Under the pieces are notes generated by a model. The model was not told the origin of the DNA, made no database searches, and worked only from the letters and a program-made list of their open reading frames with translations. The position numbers and the translations under genes are program-made. This document shows, piece after piece, positions 1-8,776 of a DNA stretch of 64,000 bases (positions are counted from its first letter, which is position 1; the number at the start of each line of letters is the position of its first letter). The stretch is from the NCBI GenBank assembly GCA_041166085.1, contig JBEEFP010000098.1, forward strand, positions 1-64,000, written 5' to 3'. Source of the DNA: JBEEFP01 sp041166085 (GTDB lineage: Bacteria > Actinomycetota > Acidimicrobiia > Acidimicrobiales > JAFATL01).

Positions 1-264
1 CACATCGTCCGCACCCGAGACCTGCAGAAGGAGACCGGTGGATTCACGGAGTTCGTCGGCCTCCCGTTCATCCACATGGCGGCACCGATCTACCTGCAAC
101 ACCACGCCAGGCGAGGGCCGACATGGCGCGAGGTCGTATTGATGCATGCCGTGGCGCGCATCGCGTACCACGGACTCATCGACAACATCCAGGCGTCGTG
201 GGTCAAGCTCGGCGCCGCCGGCGCTCAGCAGCTCCTGCTGGCCGGCGTCAATGATCTCGGCGGC
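1..264 (+). CDS. 3' part of FO synthase CofH domain, inverted relative to the rest of the gene (partial)
   Basis: Read on the plus strand from base 1 in frame 1, this stretch encodes a CofH C-terminal segment: HIVRTRDLQ, GGFTEF, PFIHM, GPTWRE, then IQASWVKLG and GVNDLGG. In intact FO synthases this block follows the CofH radical-SAM core on the same strand. Here homology stops abruptly after GVNDLGG at base 264, and the rest of cofH/cofG continues from the same bases on the minus strand. The 12-bp sequence GATCTCGGCGGC at 253-264 serves both readings, as DLGG on plus and AAEI on minus. The segment is therefore an inverted piece of the neighbouring gene, either a real small inversion or an assembly/amplification chimera. 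The open plus frame beyond 264 is a shadow. Confidence 0.7.
253..264. repeat. 12-bp inversion junction inside FO synthase
   Basis: GATCTCGGCGGC encodes DLGG at the end of the plus-strand cofH fragment. Its complement GCCGCCGAGATC encodes AAEI of the minus-strand cofH. Both codings are in frame. The 12 bp therefore behave as one arm of an inverted repeat at which the intervening piece of about 400 bp flipped. The other arm would lie left of the window. Confidence 0.65.
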
Positions 265-2040
265 CGTGCCTGGAAGGGAGCGCAGTCCCGCCTCCATCAA
301 GCGCCGCAAGTACGAATCGAGAGGTTCATCCAGACGGCGAGCGCCTTCGGTGACCTCGAGCGCGGTGAAGCCGTGGACGTGGATGTCCGGCGCGGCGTCC
401 TTCACGGCCTTGGCGACGTCGAGGTAGTAGTCGCCGTCGAAGTCGGGATGGATGCCGCCCTGCAGGCACACCTCAGTGGCACCGACGGCCCACGCTTCCC
501 GGACTCGCCCGGCGATGTCGTCGAGTGTCAGCAGGTAAGGGTTGCCGCGCAGGTTGAGCGACAACGGGCCTTTGGAGAATCCGCAGAAGCGACATTTGAA
601 CGTGCAGACATTCGTGTAGTTGATGTTCCGATTGCGGACGAACGTGACGACGTCGCCGACCGTCGCCGCTCGAAGCTCGTCAGCCAGTTGCGCGACGGCC
701 GCCACTTCGCGACCGCGAGCCGAGAACAACGCAACGAGTTCGTGGACGCCAGGCTCCTGACCGAGGCGCACGCCATCGAGGACCTCGCCGACCGCGCCCC
801 CGTTCGTGGCGAATGGCGAACCGGGCACGAGCACGATCGGGGCCATGTCGGCGCCGGAGTACCACTGCGTCGACCGGCGTCCGACGAGCACGACCTCGGC
901 GCCGTCGCCGACGTTGCGCACCTCGCCGACGGTTTGGGGAAACACCGCGCCGGGGTCGTCGCGGCCGAGGGCTTCGGCGTCGCTGCGATCCAGAACGGGG
1001 AAGCGCATCTCGGCATCGAGCCAGCGTTCGGGATCGAGGGCGAACGACGGGTAAATCGTGAGCCTCGGTGCAAGCGTGTGCCCGTCTTCCTCGGTGACCT
1101 CCCGCAGGCGGTCGAGCGCGGGCCACGGCCGCTCCGGATTCACATGATCGGCGGTGATCGGGGAGACGCCACCCCAGTCGTCGATTCCCGCATCGAGCAG
1201 CACCCCGAAGTCGTCGCTCAGATTGGGTGGAGCTTGCACATGGATGTCGGGCGGCAAGATCACTCGTGCGAGCGCGATGGCATCGAGGAACTCGTCGTGC
1301 GGGCAGGCCGGTGCGTTGTGCATCGCCGTGCCCAGCTTCGGCAGGAAGTTCTGGACGATGACCTCTTGCACGTGGCCATGGAGACGGTGGCTCTCGGCGA
1401 TGGCCTCGATGGCGGCGACTCGGTCCTCACGGGACTCTCCGATGCCGACGAGGACCCCGGTCGTGAAGGGGATGGAGAGCTGACCGGCCGCCTCGAGTGT
1501 CGCCAGCCGCCGCTGGGGCGTCTTGTCCGGCGACCCCAGGTGGCACGGCAGGTCGGGGTTGAGCGACTCGAGCATCATCCCCTGCGACGCCGACACCGTC
1601 CGCACCGCGGCCAGCTCGTCGGCCGAGAGCGCGCCGGCGTTGCCGTGGGGGAGCAGGCCCGTCTCCTCGAGGACGAGCCGGCACATGGCGACGAGGTAGT
1701 CGACCGTCGTCGCGTACCCGTGCTCGGCCAGCCAGTCGGCCGCAGCCAGGTAGCGCAGCTCGGGGCGCTCGCCCAGGGTGAAGAGCGCCTCGTGGCAGCC
1801 CGCCGCCGCGCCGGCGCGGGCGATCTCGAGCACCTGCTCGGACGAGAGGTAGGGCGCCTGCACCCGCGCCGGAGGCTGAGCGAAGGTGCAGTAACCGCAC
1901 TTGTCGCGACACAGGTGGGTCAGCGGGATGAAGACCTTGGGCGACCACGTGACGCGTGTGCCGTGGGACCGGTCCCGTACCGCCGCGGCCGCCTCCATCA
2001 CCTCGTGAAGCGGAGCGGCCAACACCTCGTCGCGGCGCAT
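253..2040 (-). CDS. fbiC: FO synthase, fused CofG-CofH (FbiC-type), 3' end disrupted
   Basis: This is a bifunctional radical-SAM enzyme that makes the deazaflavin FO, the chromophore of coenzyme F420, from tyrosine and a ribityl-diaminouracil. The ATG at 2040 opens the CofG half, with the cluster motif CRDKCGYC (Cys44, Cys48, Cys51). The CofH half has a second motif, CTFKCRFCGF (Cys479, Cys483, Cys486), and NINYTNVC just before it. Homology ends at codon 596 (GTAAEI, bases 264-253). A full FbiC is roughly 800-850 residues, so the last third of CofH is missing from this strand and lies inverted at 1-264. The minus frame stays open to the window edge but no longer encodes CofH. As assembled, the gene product would be non-functional in its CofH half. 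Confidence 0.9.
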
Positions 2041-2088
2041 GGGCGACACAGTAGGCACAGCCCGCCCGCTACACCCCCGACCCATCCA

Positions 2089-2135
2089 ACTTTGCGAGAG
2101 TTTCCCGGACTATTCGCGGGAAACTCTCGCAAAGT
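2089..2135. repeat. 19-bp perfect inverted repeat, intergenic palindrome copy 1
   Basis: Arms 2089-2107 and 2117-2135 are exact reverse complements (ACTTTGCGAGAGTTTCCCG) around a 9-nt loop, GACTATTCG. It lies between the pgl stop and the cofG start, both minus-strand genes. A close relative with the same loop pattern sits at 40608-40662, also just downstream of a minus-strand stop. It could be a factor-assisted terminator or a REP-like element. No T-run follows on either side. Confidence 0.8.
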
Positions 2136-2176
2136 CGGGGGAGGGGGCCAGGGAAAGTCGGGGGAGGGGGCCGGGG

Positions 2177-2842
2177 TCAGCCGGGGTAGGCGCTGCGATC
2201 GACCAGCCAGAGCACTCGCTCGGCCTGGACGCGGGCGGCGGGGACGTCCTCGCCTTCCATGACCTGGCGCATGGCCTCGCGCTTCTCCTCGCCGGACACG
2301 GTGAAGACGACGTGGCGGCCGCGGGCGATGCCGGCGTACGTGAGCGTCATGCGCTCGTGGGGATTGCGCCCGGACGGGTCGATGTTCATGGCGACGAGTC
2401 GTCCGGGATCGGCCGTGAGCGCCGGGGAGGCGGGGAACAGCGAGGCGGTGTGGCCATCGGGTCCCAGCCCGAGGTGGATGAGGTCGAGACGGCCGAGCTC
2501 GCCGAGCTTGAGCTGATACGGATCAGGTCCTTCGTCGCATCGCATCGGGTAGACGGCGTTGGCGGCACCGACCCGCTCGAGGAGCGCCTCGCGTGCCAGC
2601 CGCTCGTTGGAGTCGGCATGGTCGGGCGGGACGCAGCGCTCGTCGCCCCAGAACACGTCGACGGCCCACCAGTCGATCTGCTCGGCGCCGTCGACGGCCA
2701 GACGCTCGTAGCACCGCCGGGCCGTGTCGCCGCCGGAGAGGGCGAAGGAGAAGTTCTCGTCGGGGCGCGCGTGGAAGCACTCGATGACCCGCTCGGCGAA
2801 CTCGCCCTGCAGGTCGTCCACCACGACGAGCTCCCCGTTCAT
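2177..2842 (-). CDS. pgl: 6-phosphogluconolactonase
   Basis: The enzyme hydrolyses 6-phosphogluconolactone to 6-phosphogluconate in the oxidative pentose phosphate pathway. The 221-residue product has the DevB/SugB fold signature: FALSGGDTARRCYERL near residue 35, then FWGDERCVPPDHADSN, then GLGPDGHTASLFP. The length is normal for the family. The ATG at 2842 overlaps the opcA stop by ATGA, which fixes the start and implies translational coupling. It is the last gene of the tkt-tal-pgi-gnd-zwf-opcA-pgl run. A longer open frame runs upstream to 3775 but is only a shadow of opcA. Confidence 0.95.
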   Translation of the reverse strand: MNGELVVVDDLQGEFAERVIECFHARPDENFSFALSGGDTARRCYERLAVDGAEQIDWWAVDVFWGDERCVPPDHADSNERLAREALLERVGAANAVYPMRCDEGPDPYQLKLGELGRLDLIHLGLGPDGHTASLFPASPALTADPGRLVAMNIDPSGRNPHERMTLTYAGIARGRHVVFTVSGEEKREAMRQVMEGEDVPAARVQAERVLWLVDRSAYPG

Positions 2843-3804
2843 CGGGCGAAGGATAAAGCGGCTTCGAGCGACTGCGCGTAGACGTCGTCCCCCTCGAGGT
2901 CGCTGAGCGCCTCGGCCAGCGACCAGGCGAGGGTCATGTCCGGGATCGGAATCAGCTCCTCGTGGCCCGGTCCGCCCTCGATCCGGGCAGCGGCGCGCAC
3001 CATGCGCTCCTCGCCGTGGCGGTCCACGACGAACTCGGCGCCGTCGGCCATCAGGCGCATGGACGCGTGCCGCGCGTCCTCCAGGTGGACGTCGTCCAGC
3101 CCGAGCCGCGAGGCCAACCACCCGCCGAGCAGGTCCCGAACGCCCGGCTTGCCGTGGACCTCGGCCGCCGTGATGCGATGCACGAAGGGTCGGTACACGC
3201 GCCCCTCGAACAAGCCGGCCAGCAGGAGCCGCCAAGGGGTGAGCCGCACCCAGCTCAGGTCGATGAGCGTGCGGTTGCGCAGGATGGGCACCAGCTCGGC
3301 GAAGGCGCCCGCGTCGGCCAGCTCCTTGCTGTCCACCAGCACGACCTCGGCCGCGTCGCAGAGGGCGTCGTCGGGCGCAGGGTGGCTGCCGACGTACCAG
3401 ACCGCGAGCGGGAGATCGGGAAGCGTGAGTGGCTCGATGAGCGAGTCGAGGTGGTCGGCCGCAGGACCATGGACCACGAGGGTGAGCTCCTCGGACCAGA
3501 TCTGCACACCGCCCGACGTGCCCTCGATGAGCCGGACCCGCGCGTCGACGCCCCGGCGTCCGCTGTCTTCGGCCGTCTGCACGACGATGGTGCGACCTGG
3601 GTGGTGGGTGCCGAGCGTTTCGGTGGTGTCGCACGCCTGGGTGCGCTCGTCGTCGTCGTGCGCGACCGCGACGAGCGTGACCACGCTCGTGCGAGTGGCG
3701 GTGCGCTCGCCCGCTCGACGCAGACGGTCGAGGGCTGCGAGCACGTCGCCCAACGTGGCGTCGCGCTGCTCCCACTCCGCCAGCGCGGTTACGGCGTCCG
3801 CCAC
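2839..3804 (-). CDS. opcA: Glucose-6-phosphate dehydrogenase assembly protein OpcA
   Basis: OpcA is the accessory subunit needed for active Zwf in actinobacteria and cyanobacteria. The 321-residue product starts at GTG 3804, overlapping the end of zwf by 16 bp. Recognisable family sequence includes LPDLPLAVWYVGSHP, the segment VYRPFVHRITAAEVHG and LASRLGL. The order zwf-opcA-pgl is the usual actinobacterial one. The frame stays open further upstream across zwf, but that part is not OpcA-like. The start is chosen because VADAVTALAEWE follows directly and the overlap matches the compact operon style. Confidence 0.88.
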   Translation of the reverse strand: MADAVTALAEWEQRDATLGDVLAALDRLRRAGERTATRTSVVTLVAVAHDDDERTQACDTTETLGTHHPGRTIVVQTAEDSGRRGVDARVRLIEGTSGGVQIWSEELTLVVHGPAADHLDSLIEPLTLPDLPLAVWYVGSHPAPDDALCDAAEVVLVDSKELADAGAFAELVPILRNRTLIDLSWVRLTPWRLLLAGLFEGRVYRPFVHRITAAEVHGKPGVRDLLGGWLASRLGLDDVHLEDARHASMRLMADGAEFVVDRHGEERMVRAAARIEGGPGHEELIPIPDMTLAWSLAEALSDLEGDDVYAQSLEAALSFAR

Positions 3805-5306
3805 TCGCGTCCGTCCCCCTCGACGAGCCGGTCCGCCTCCTTCGGTCCCCACGTCCCGGCCGGGTAGAAGGCGAGCGGCACCTCCTCCTGCTCCCACGCC
3901 TTGAGGATCGGGTCGACGATGCGCCACGCCTGCTCGACCTCGTCGGTGCGGATGAAGAGGGTGGGATCGCCGATCATGGCGTCGAGCAACAGGCGCTCGT
4001 AGGCGTCGGGTGCCTCCTCCACGAACGCAGCGCCGTAGGAGAAGTCCATGGACACGCTGCGGACGCGGAAGGCCTGCCCCGGCACCTTGGCGCCGAAGCG
4101 CAACGAGATGCCTTCGTCGGGCTGGATGTGCAGGACCAGGGCGTTCGGTTGGAGGCCGCGCGCGTCCGCCGCCTTGAACGGAAGGTGCGGCACGCCCTGG
4201 AAGCTGATCGTGACCTCGGTGACGCGCTTCGGCAGTCGCTTGCCGGTGCGCACGTAGATGGGGACTCCGGCCCAGCGCCAGTTGTTGATGTGCAGTCGCA
4301 TGGCGACGAACGTCGCGGTGGTGCTGTTGGGGTCGACGCCCTCCTCCTCGCGGTATCCCGGCACGTGCTCGCCCTCGACCCACCCGTCGCTGTACTGCCC
4401 GCGCACGACCTCGGAGAGCACCTCGTCGGACGTGAACGAGTCCACCGCCCGCAGGGCCTTCACCTTCTCGTCGCGAATGCCCTGGGCGTCGATAGTGGCG
4501 GGCGGTTCCATGAGCATGAGGGCCAGCACCTGCAGGACGTGGTTCTGCACGATGTCGCGCATGGCGCCCGCCTGCTCGTAGAACCCGCCGCGGTGCCCGA
4601 CGCCCAACGATTCCGCCACGGTGATCTGCACGTGGTCGATGTACCGCCGGTTCCACATGGGCTCGAAGATGGAGTTGGCGAAGCGGAGGGCGAGGACGTT
4701 CTGGACCGTCTCCTTCCCGAGGTAGTGGTCGATGCGGTAGATCTGCTCCTCGTCGAAGACCGCGTGCATCTGGGCGTCCAGGGCACGCGCGCTCTCGAGG
4801 TCGTGGCCGAAGGGCTTCTCCACCACGATGCGCACGAAGGCGTCGTCGGACTGAGGCTTGGCCAGCCCGTGGTCGCCGAGCTCGGTCGCGACCGACGCGA
4901 ACACGGACGGCACGGTGGCCAGGTAGTACACGCGGTTGCCGCCCGTGCCGCGCTCGTCGTCCACCTCGTCGAGCACGTCCTTGAGACGGTCGAATGTCTC
5001 GTGCTCGCCGTAGTCCCCAGCGACGTAGCGGAAGCCCTTGACCAGGCTGGCCCATGCCGGATTGTCGTCGCCGCCGGCCTCGGCCATACGGCTGCGGAAG
5101 TCGTCGTCGCTCATCTCGGTACGGGCCACCCCCACCACCGTGAACGCCGAGGGGAGCTGGCGGTTCTGGGCCAGCTCGGCCAGCGCCGGCATGAGCTTGC
5201 GACTGGTCAGGTCGCCGGACGCACCGAAGACGATGAGGGTGCAGGGAGGCGCCCGCCGTTCGACCTCCAACCCCTCCATCAGAGGGTTGGGAGGGAGCTC
5301 GCTCAT
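3789..5306 (-). CDS. zwf: Glucose-6-phosphate 1-dehydrogenase
   Basis: This enzyme catalyses the first step of the oxidative pentose phosphate pathway, oxidising glucose-6-phosphate and reducing NADP+. The 505-residue length is typical. The N-terminal nucleotide-binding motif GASGDLTSRKL lies near residue 28. The active-site motif RIDHYLGKE lies near residue 190, and the LRFANSIFEPMWNR segment follows. The ATG at 5306 overlaps the gnd stop by 4 bp. It sits between gnd and opcA, so the NADPH-producing enzymes are co-expressed. Confidence 0.97.
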   Translation of the reverse strand: MSELPPNPLMEGLEVERRAPPCTLIVFGASGDLTSRKLMPALAELAQNRQLPSAFTVVGVARTEMSDDDFRSRMAEAGGDDNPAWASLVKGFRYVAGDYGEHETFDRLKDVLDEVDDERGTGGNRVYYLATVPSVFASVATELGDHGLAKPQSDDAFVRIVVEKPFGHDLESARALDAQMHAVFDEEQIYRIDHYLGKETVQNVLALRFANSIFEPMWNRRYIDHVQITVAESLGVGHRGGFYEQAGAMRDIVQNHVLQVLALMLMEPPATIDAQGIRDEKVKALRAVDSFTSDEVLSEVVRGQYSDGWVEGEHVPGYREEEGVDPNSTTATFVAMRLHINNWRWAGVPIYVRTGKRLPKRVTEVTISFQGVPHLPFKAADARGLQPNALVLHIQPDEGISLRFGAKVPGQAFRVRSVSMDFSYGAAFVEEAPDAYERLLLDAMIGDPTLFIRTDEVEQAWRIVDPILKAWEQEEVPLAFYPAGTWGPKEADRLVEGDGREWRTP

Positions 5307-6271
5307 GGCTCGTTGCGGGGCGCGGCCTGCTCGCCGTCGCGGCGCGTGTCCTTCTGCACCTCGGCCGCAGCCGCTTCCTGGAAGAACTGGTGGCCACCGA
5401 ACTGGTTACGGAGGGCGGCCACGATGCGGGCCGCGAAACGCTCGTCGTCCCGTGACGCGAAGCGGGCGTACAGCGCCGCGGTGATCACCGGTGCGGAGAT
5501 GGAGCGCTCGATGGCCTCCGCCACCGTCCAGCGTCCCTCGCCCGAGTCCTCGACGTAGCCCTTGATCTTGTTGAACTCCTCGGGCTTCTGCAGCGCCAGC
5601 TCGGTGAGCTCGAGGAGCCACGAGCGCACCACGGAGCCCCGGTTCCACAGGGCCGCGACCCTGTGCAGGTCGAGCTTGAACTCCTCGGCCGCCTCGAGGA
5701 GGGCGAAGCCTTCGGCGTAGGCCTGCAGCATCCCGTACTCGATGCCGTTGTGGATCATCTTGGTGTAGTGCCCCGCGCCAGGAGGGCCGACGTGCGCGTA
5801 GCCGTCCTCGGGAGCGAGGGCGGTGAAGATGGGCTCGAGGCGCTGCACCGGTTCGTCGTCGCCGCCGACCATGAGGCAGTAGCCCACCTTGAGGCCCCAC
5901 ACCCCGCCCGACACACCGGCGTCGACGAAGCTGATCCCTTTGTCCAGCAGGCGGGTCGAGCGATCAACCGCGTCGTGGTAGTTCGAGTTCCCTCCGTCGA
6001 CGATGGTGTCGCCTGGTTGCAGCAGCGTCGACAGTGCATTGATGGTTGCGGTCGTCGGGTCACCGGACGGCACCATCACCCAGACCGCGCGCGGAGGCTC
6101 GAGGGCCGAGACGAGCTCGTCGAGAGATCCGCACCCCTCGGCACCGTCTTCGACGATGGCCTTGACCGCGTCGGCGTTGCGGTCGTGGGCCGCGACCTCG
6201 TGCCCGTGCTCGATGAGTCGCTTCGTCATGTTGGCGCCCATGCGCCCGAGACCGACCATCCCGATCTTCAC
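5303..6271 (-). CDS. gnd: 6-phosphogluconate dehydrogenase, decarboxylating (short type)
   Basis: The product oxidatively decarboxylates 6-phosphogluconate to ribulose-5-phosphate. At 322 residues it is the short form (GndA/YqeC-like), not the long form of about 470. GLGRMGANM at the N terminus is the dinucleotide-binding loop. DGGNSNYHD, GVSGGVWGL and the catalytic HYTKMIHNGIEYGMLQ block follow. Short forms are often NAD-preferring, but that cannot be read with confidence here. The start ATG overlaps the pgi stop by ATGA, and the stop overlaps the zwf start the same way. Confidence 0.95.
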   Translation of the reverse strand: MKIGMVGLGRMGANMTKRLIEHGHEVAAHDRNADAVKAIVEDGAEGCGSLDELVSALEPPRAVWVMVPSGDPTTATINALSTLLQPGDTIVDGGNSNYHDAVDRSTRLLDKGISFVDAGVSGGVWGLKVGYCLMVGGDDEPVQRLEPIFTALAPEDGYAHVGPPGAGHYTKMIHNGIEYGMLQAYAEGFALLEAAEEFKLDLHRVAALWNRGSVVRSWLLELTELALQKPEEFNKIKGYVEDSGEGRWTVAEAIERSISAPVITAALYARFASRDDERFAARIVAALRNQFGGHQFFQEAAAAEVQKDTRRDGEQAAPRNEP

Positions 6272-7614
6272 GAGATCTCCTTGAGGTCATCGACCGCGAC
6301 GCGCAGGACCCGGCGACCGTGGTCGAGGAGGCTCTGGTGGTCGCCGATGGCCTGGGCCGCGATGAGGGTGCCGAAGTCGTACCCGAAACCGGGGATCGGC
6401 AATTCGGCAGATGGCCGGCGGGGCACGATCTGCACTGCGACCACCTCGTCCGGCCCTCCCTTGTGGAGCTGCCCGGTGGAGTGCAGGAATCGGGGCCCGT
6501 ACCCGACGGTGACCGCCGTCCCGCCCAGGCCATCGCGCACGGTGGTGCGGAGCCGCTGCAGTGCCTCGTCCTGGCCATAGGGAAGGTAGGCCTGCAGGGA
6601 GACGTAGTCGCGCGGCCGGACGTGGCCCTCGAGCCAGCTGCTGACGGTCGCGGGATCGTCGGTCGGCACGTCGGGAAGTGGCAGGCTCTCCAGCACCCGT
6701 TCGGTGTTCTTCTTGGACTCGGTGACGTTGGGCTCGTCGAACGGGTCGATCTCGAGGACGGACCCCGCGAGGGCGGTCGCGACCTCCCAGCGGTAGAACT
6801 CGCGGCCGAGCTGCAACGGGTCGTCGAGCTCGAGGGCCACGATGTGCCGGTCGTCGCCGGCCTCGATCTCGGCAGTGGGCACGGGGACGAGACCGCGACC
6901 CTGCTTGCCCGTGGACTCGGCGATCAGCTGCTCGACCCACAGTCCGAACCCCGCGAAGCGCGGCGGGACCACGATGGTGACCTTGTCCCGTCCGGCTCGA
7001 CCGGCTCTGCCCATCGCGACGCCGAGCTCGGCCGCCGCCTGCAGGTCGGTCTCACGGGCCGACTGGCACAGCGCGGCCACGTCGTAGCCGAGGAGGGCCG
7101 CTGGCACGAGTCCGAAGTACGACAGCACCGAGTAGCGGCCGCCGATGTCAGGCGGGTTCTCGAAGACGCGGTTGAAGGAGCGCTCGCGTGCCAGCTCGGC
7201 CAGCGCGGTGCCTGGATCGGTGATGGCCGCGTACCGCGACCCGTCGGGCACCCGCTCCCAGCAGTGCGCGAGGAGAGTCTTCACCTCCAACGTGGAGCCG
7301 GACTTGGAGGAGACCAGGAAGAAGCTGTCGCCGAGGGGTGTGCCGACGACGGTTGCCGGGTCGGTGGTGTCCAGCACGACGAGGCGCTCCGAGCCGAGCG
7401 CGGCGCGCAGCACCTCGGGGCCGAGCGACGACCCACCCATGCCCAGGAGGACGACGTGGGCGGCGTCGATCCCGTCGGCCCACGCCCGCAGATCTGCGGC
7501 CTCGGCTTCCATGCGTTCGTGCACGTCGAGCCACCCGAGGCGGTTGGCGGCGACGTTGCCGTCCGGCCACAGCGTGGCGTCCCGCGCCAGCAGCCGCTCC
7601 AGCAGATCGCTCAT
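6268..7614 (-). CDS. pgi: Glucose-6-phosphate isomerase
   Basis: The enzyme interconverts glucose-6-phosphate and fructose-6-phosphate, linking glycolysis to the pentose phosphate pathway. The 448-residue product matches the shorter PGI type encoded next to, or fused with, transaldolase. GMGGSSLGPEVL near residue 60 and SSKSGSTLEVKTLL near residue 102 are SIS-domain sugar-phosphate loops. DIGGRYSVLSYFGLVPAAL is the PGI signature region. Its ATG lies 53 bp after the tal stop, and that gap is filled by a 30-bp tandem repeat. This is the only loose junction in the core of the operon. Confidence 0.93.
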   Translation of the reverse strand: MSDLLERLLARDATLWPDGNVAANRLGWLDVHERMEAEAADLRAWADGIDAAHVVLLGMGGSSLGPEVLRAALGSERLVVLDTTDPATVVGTPLGDSFFLVSSKSGSTLEVKTLLAHCWERVPDGSRYAAITDPGTALAELARERSFNRVFENPPDIGGRYSVLSYFGLVPAALLGYDVAALCQSARETDLQAAAELGVAMGRAGRAGRDKVTIVVPPRFAGFGLWVEQLIAESTGKQGRGLVPVPTAEIEAGDDRHIVALELDDPLQLGREFYRWEVATALAGSVLEIDPFDEPNVTESKKNTERVLESLPLPDVPTDDPATVSSWLEGHVRPRDYVSLQAYLPYGQDEALQRLRTTVRDGLGGTAVTVGYGPRFLHSTGQLHKGGPDEVVAVQIVPRRPSAELPIPGFGYDFGTLIAAQAIGDHQSLLDHGRRVLRVAVDDLKEIS

Positions 7615-7620
7615 CAGGCT

Positions 7621-7694
7621 CTGGCGTCGCCGTTGTTGATCGCGCCGCTCAGGGCGTCGCGGCTGTTCACTGGGCCGCTCCTGGCGTCGCGGCT
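7621..7694. repeat. 30-bp tandem repeat (about 2.5 units) across the tal stop codon
   Basis: Read on the minus strand, units begin at 7694, 7664 and 7634 with AGCCGCGACGCC, AGCCGCGACGCC and a diverged AACGGCGACGCC. The spacing is exactly 30 nt and the third unit is partial. The first unit includes the tal stop codon; the second and third fill the tal-pgi gap. It looks like a local slippage duplication. Confidence 0.7.
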
Positions 7695-8767
7695 TTGTCC
7701 TGGAGGGCTTGCAGCAGCTCGTCGTAGGACTTGACGAAGGCAGCCACGCCCTCCTCCTCGAGGGTGGCGGCCACGTCGTCCATCGAGACGCCCAGCTCCT
7801 CGAGGGCGGCGAGGTTCCGCTCGGCGTTCTCGACGCCCACGTCGATGGTGCGGGCGAGGGTGCCGTGATCGACGTAGGCGGCGACGGTGGCGTCGGGCAT
7901 GGTGTTCACGGTGTCGGGGCCGATGAGGTTGTCGACGTAGAGCAGGTCGGGATACGACGGATTCTTGGTCGAGGTGGACGCCCACAACGGCCGCTGCACC
8001 CGCGCGCTGCGCCGGGCCAGGGCCTCCCACCGGTCACCCGAGAATCGTCGTTGGAACAGCTGGTACGCGAGCTTGGCCTGGCTGACGGCCGCCTTGCCGC
8101 GAAGCGCCAGCGCCTCCCCAGTGCCGATGGCCTCGAGACGACGGTCGACCTCGGTGTCGACGCGACTGACGAAGAAGGAGGCGACACTCGACACGCGCGA
8201 GAGATCGCCCTCGCACTCCTCGAGTCCGGCGAGGTAGGCCTCGATGACCTCGTCGTACCGAGGGATGCCGAAGATCAACGTGATGTTGATGTTCCTCCCC
8301 TCGGCGACCATGCGCTGGATGGCGGGGAGGCCCTCGCGCGTCCCGGGGATCTTGACCATGAGGTTGGGCTGGGCGATGTGCTCGTGCAGGAACCGAGCCG
8401 ACTTGGTCGTCGCTTCGGTGTCGGCCGCCAGCGACGGCGAGACCTCGATGGAGACGAACCCGTCGGCGCCCGGGTCGGCGTCGTAGACCGGCCGCAGGAT
8501 GGCCAGCGCCTCGGTGATGTCCTGGATGACCAGACCCCAGTACGCGTCCTCGACCGAGTGCACCTGCACGAGCTCGCGGAACTGCTCGTCGTACGCGTCG
8601 CCTGCGGAGATGGCCTTCTGGAAGATCGTCGGGTTCGAGGTCACACCCCGGATGCCGTCGTCGACGAGCCCCTGGAGGTCGCCGCCTCGGATGCCCGGAC
8701 GGGTGATGTTGTCGATCCAAGGGCTCTGCCCCTGGTCCCGGTACAGGTCGTGGAGCTTGGTGGTCAA
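7667..8767 (-). CDS. tal: Transaldolase
   Basis: The enzyme transfers a dihydroxyacetone unit between sugar phosphates in the non-oxidative pentose phosphate branch. The 366-residue length matches actinobacterial Tal. The Schiff-base lysine lies in NLMVKIPGTREGLPAI, and GVTSNPTIFQKAI near residue 38 is the other family signature. YVDNLIGPDTVNTMPDAT is present toward the C terminus. The start lies 9 bp after the tkt stop. The last residues (KAATPGAAQ) are encoded in the first unit of a 30-bp repeat, so the tail may vary between strains. Confidence 0.96.
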   Translation of the reverse strand: MTTKLHDLYRDQGQSPWIDNITRPGIRGGDLQGLVDDGIRGVTSNPTIFQKAISAGDAYDEQFRELVQVHSVEDAYWGLVIQDITEALAILRPVYDADPGADGFVSIEVSPSLAADTEATTKSARFLHEHIAQPNLMVKIPGTREGLPAIQRMVAEGRNINITLIFGIPRYDEVIEAYLAGLEECEGDLSRVSSVASFFVSRVDTEVDRRLEAIGTGEALALRGKAAVSQAKLAYQLFQRRFSGDRWEALARRSARVQRPLWASTSTKNPSYPDLLYVDNLIGPDTVNTMPDATVAAYVDHGTLARTIDVGVENAERNLAALEELGVSMDDVAATLEEEGVAAFVKSYDELLQALQDKAATPGAAQ

Positions 8768-8776
8768 GGGGTGCTC

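Noticed and set aside
76..2262. 728-residue plus-strand open frame
   Set aside because: After codon 63 it is the antisense of cofG/cofH on the minus strand. Only the first part (1-264) encodes CofH sequence.
3805..5397. Extended OpcA frame across zwf
   Set aside because: The composition is Arg/Gly-rich shadow of zwf and has no OpcA similarity.
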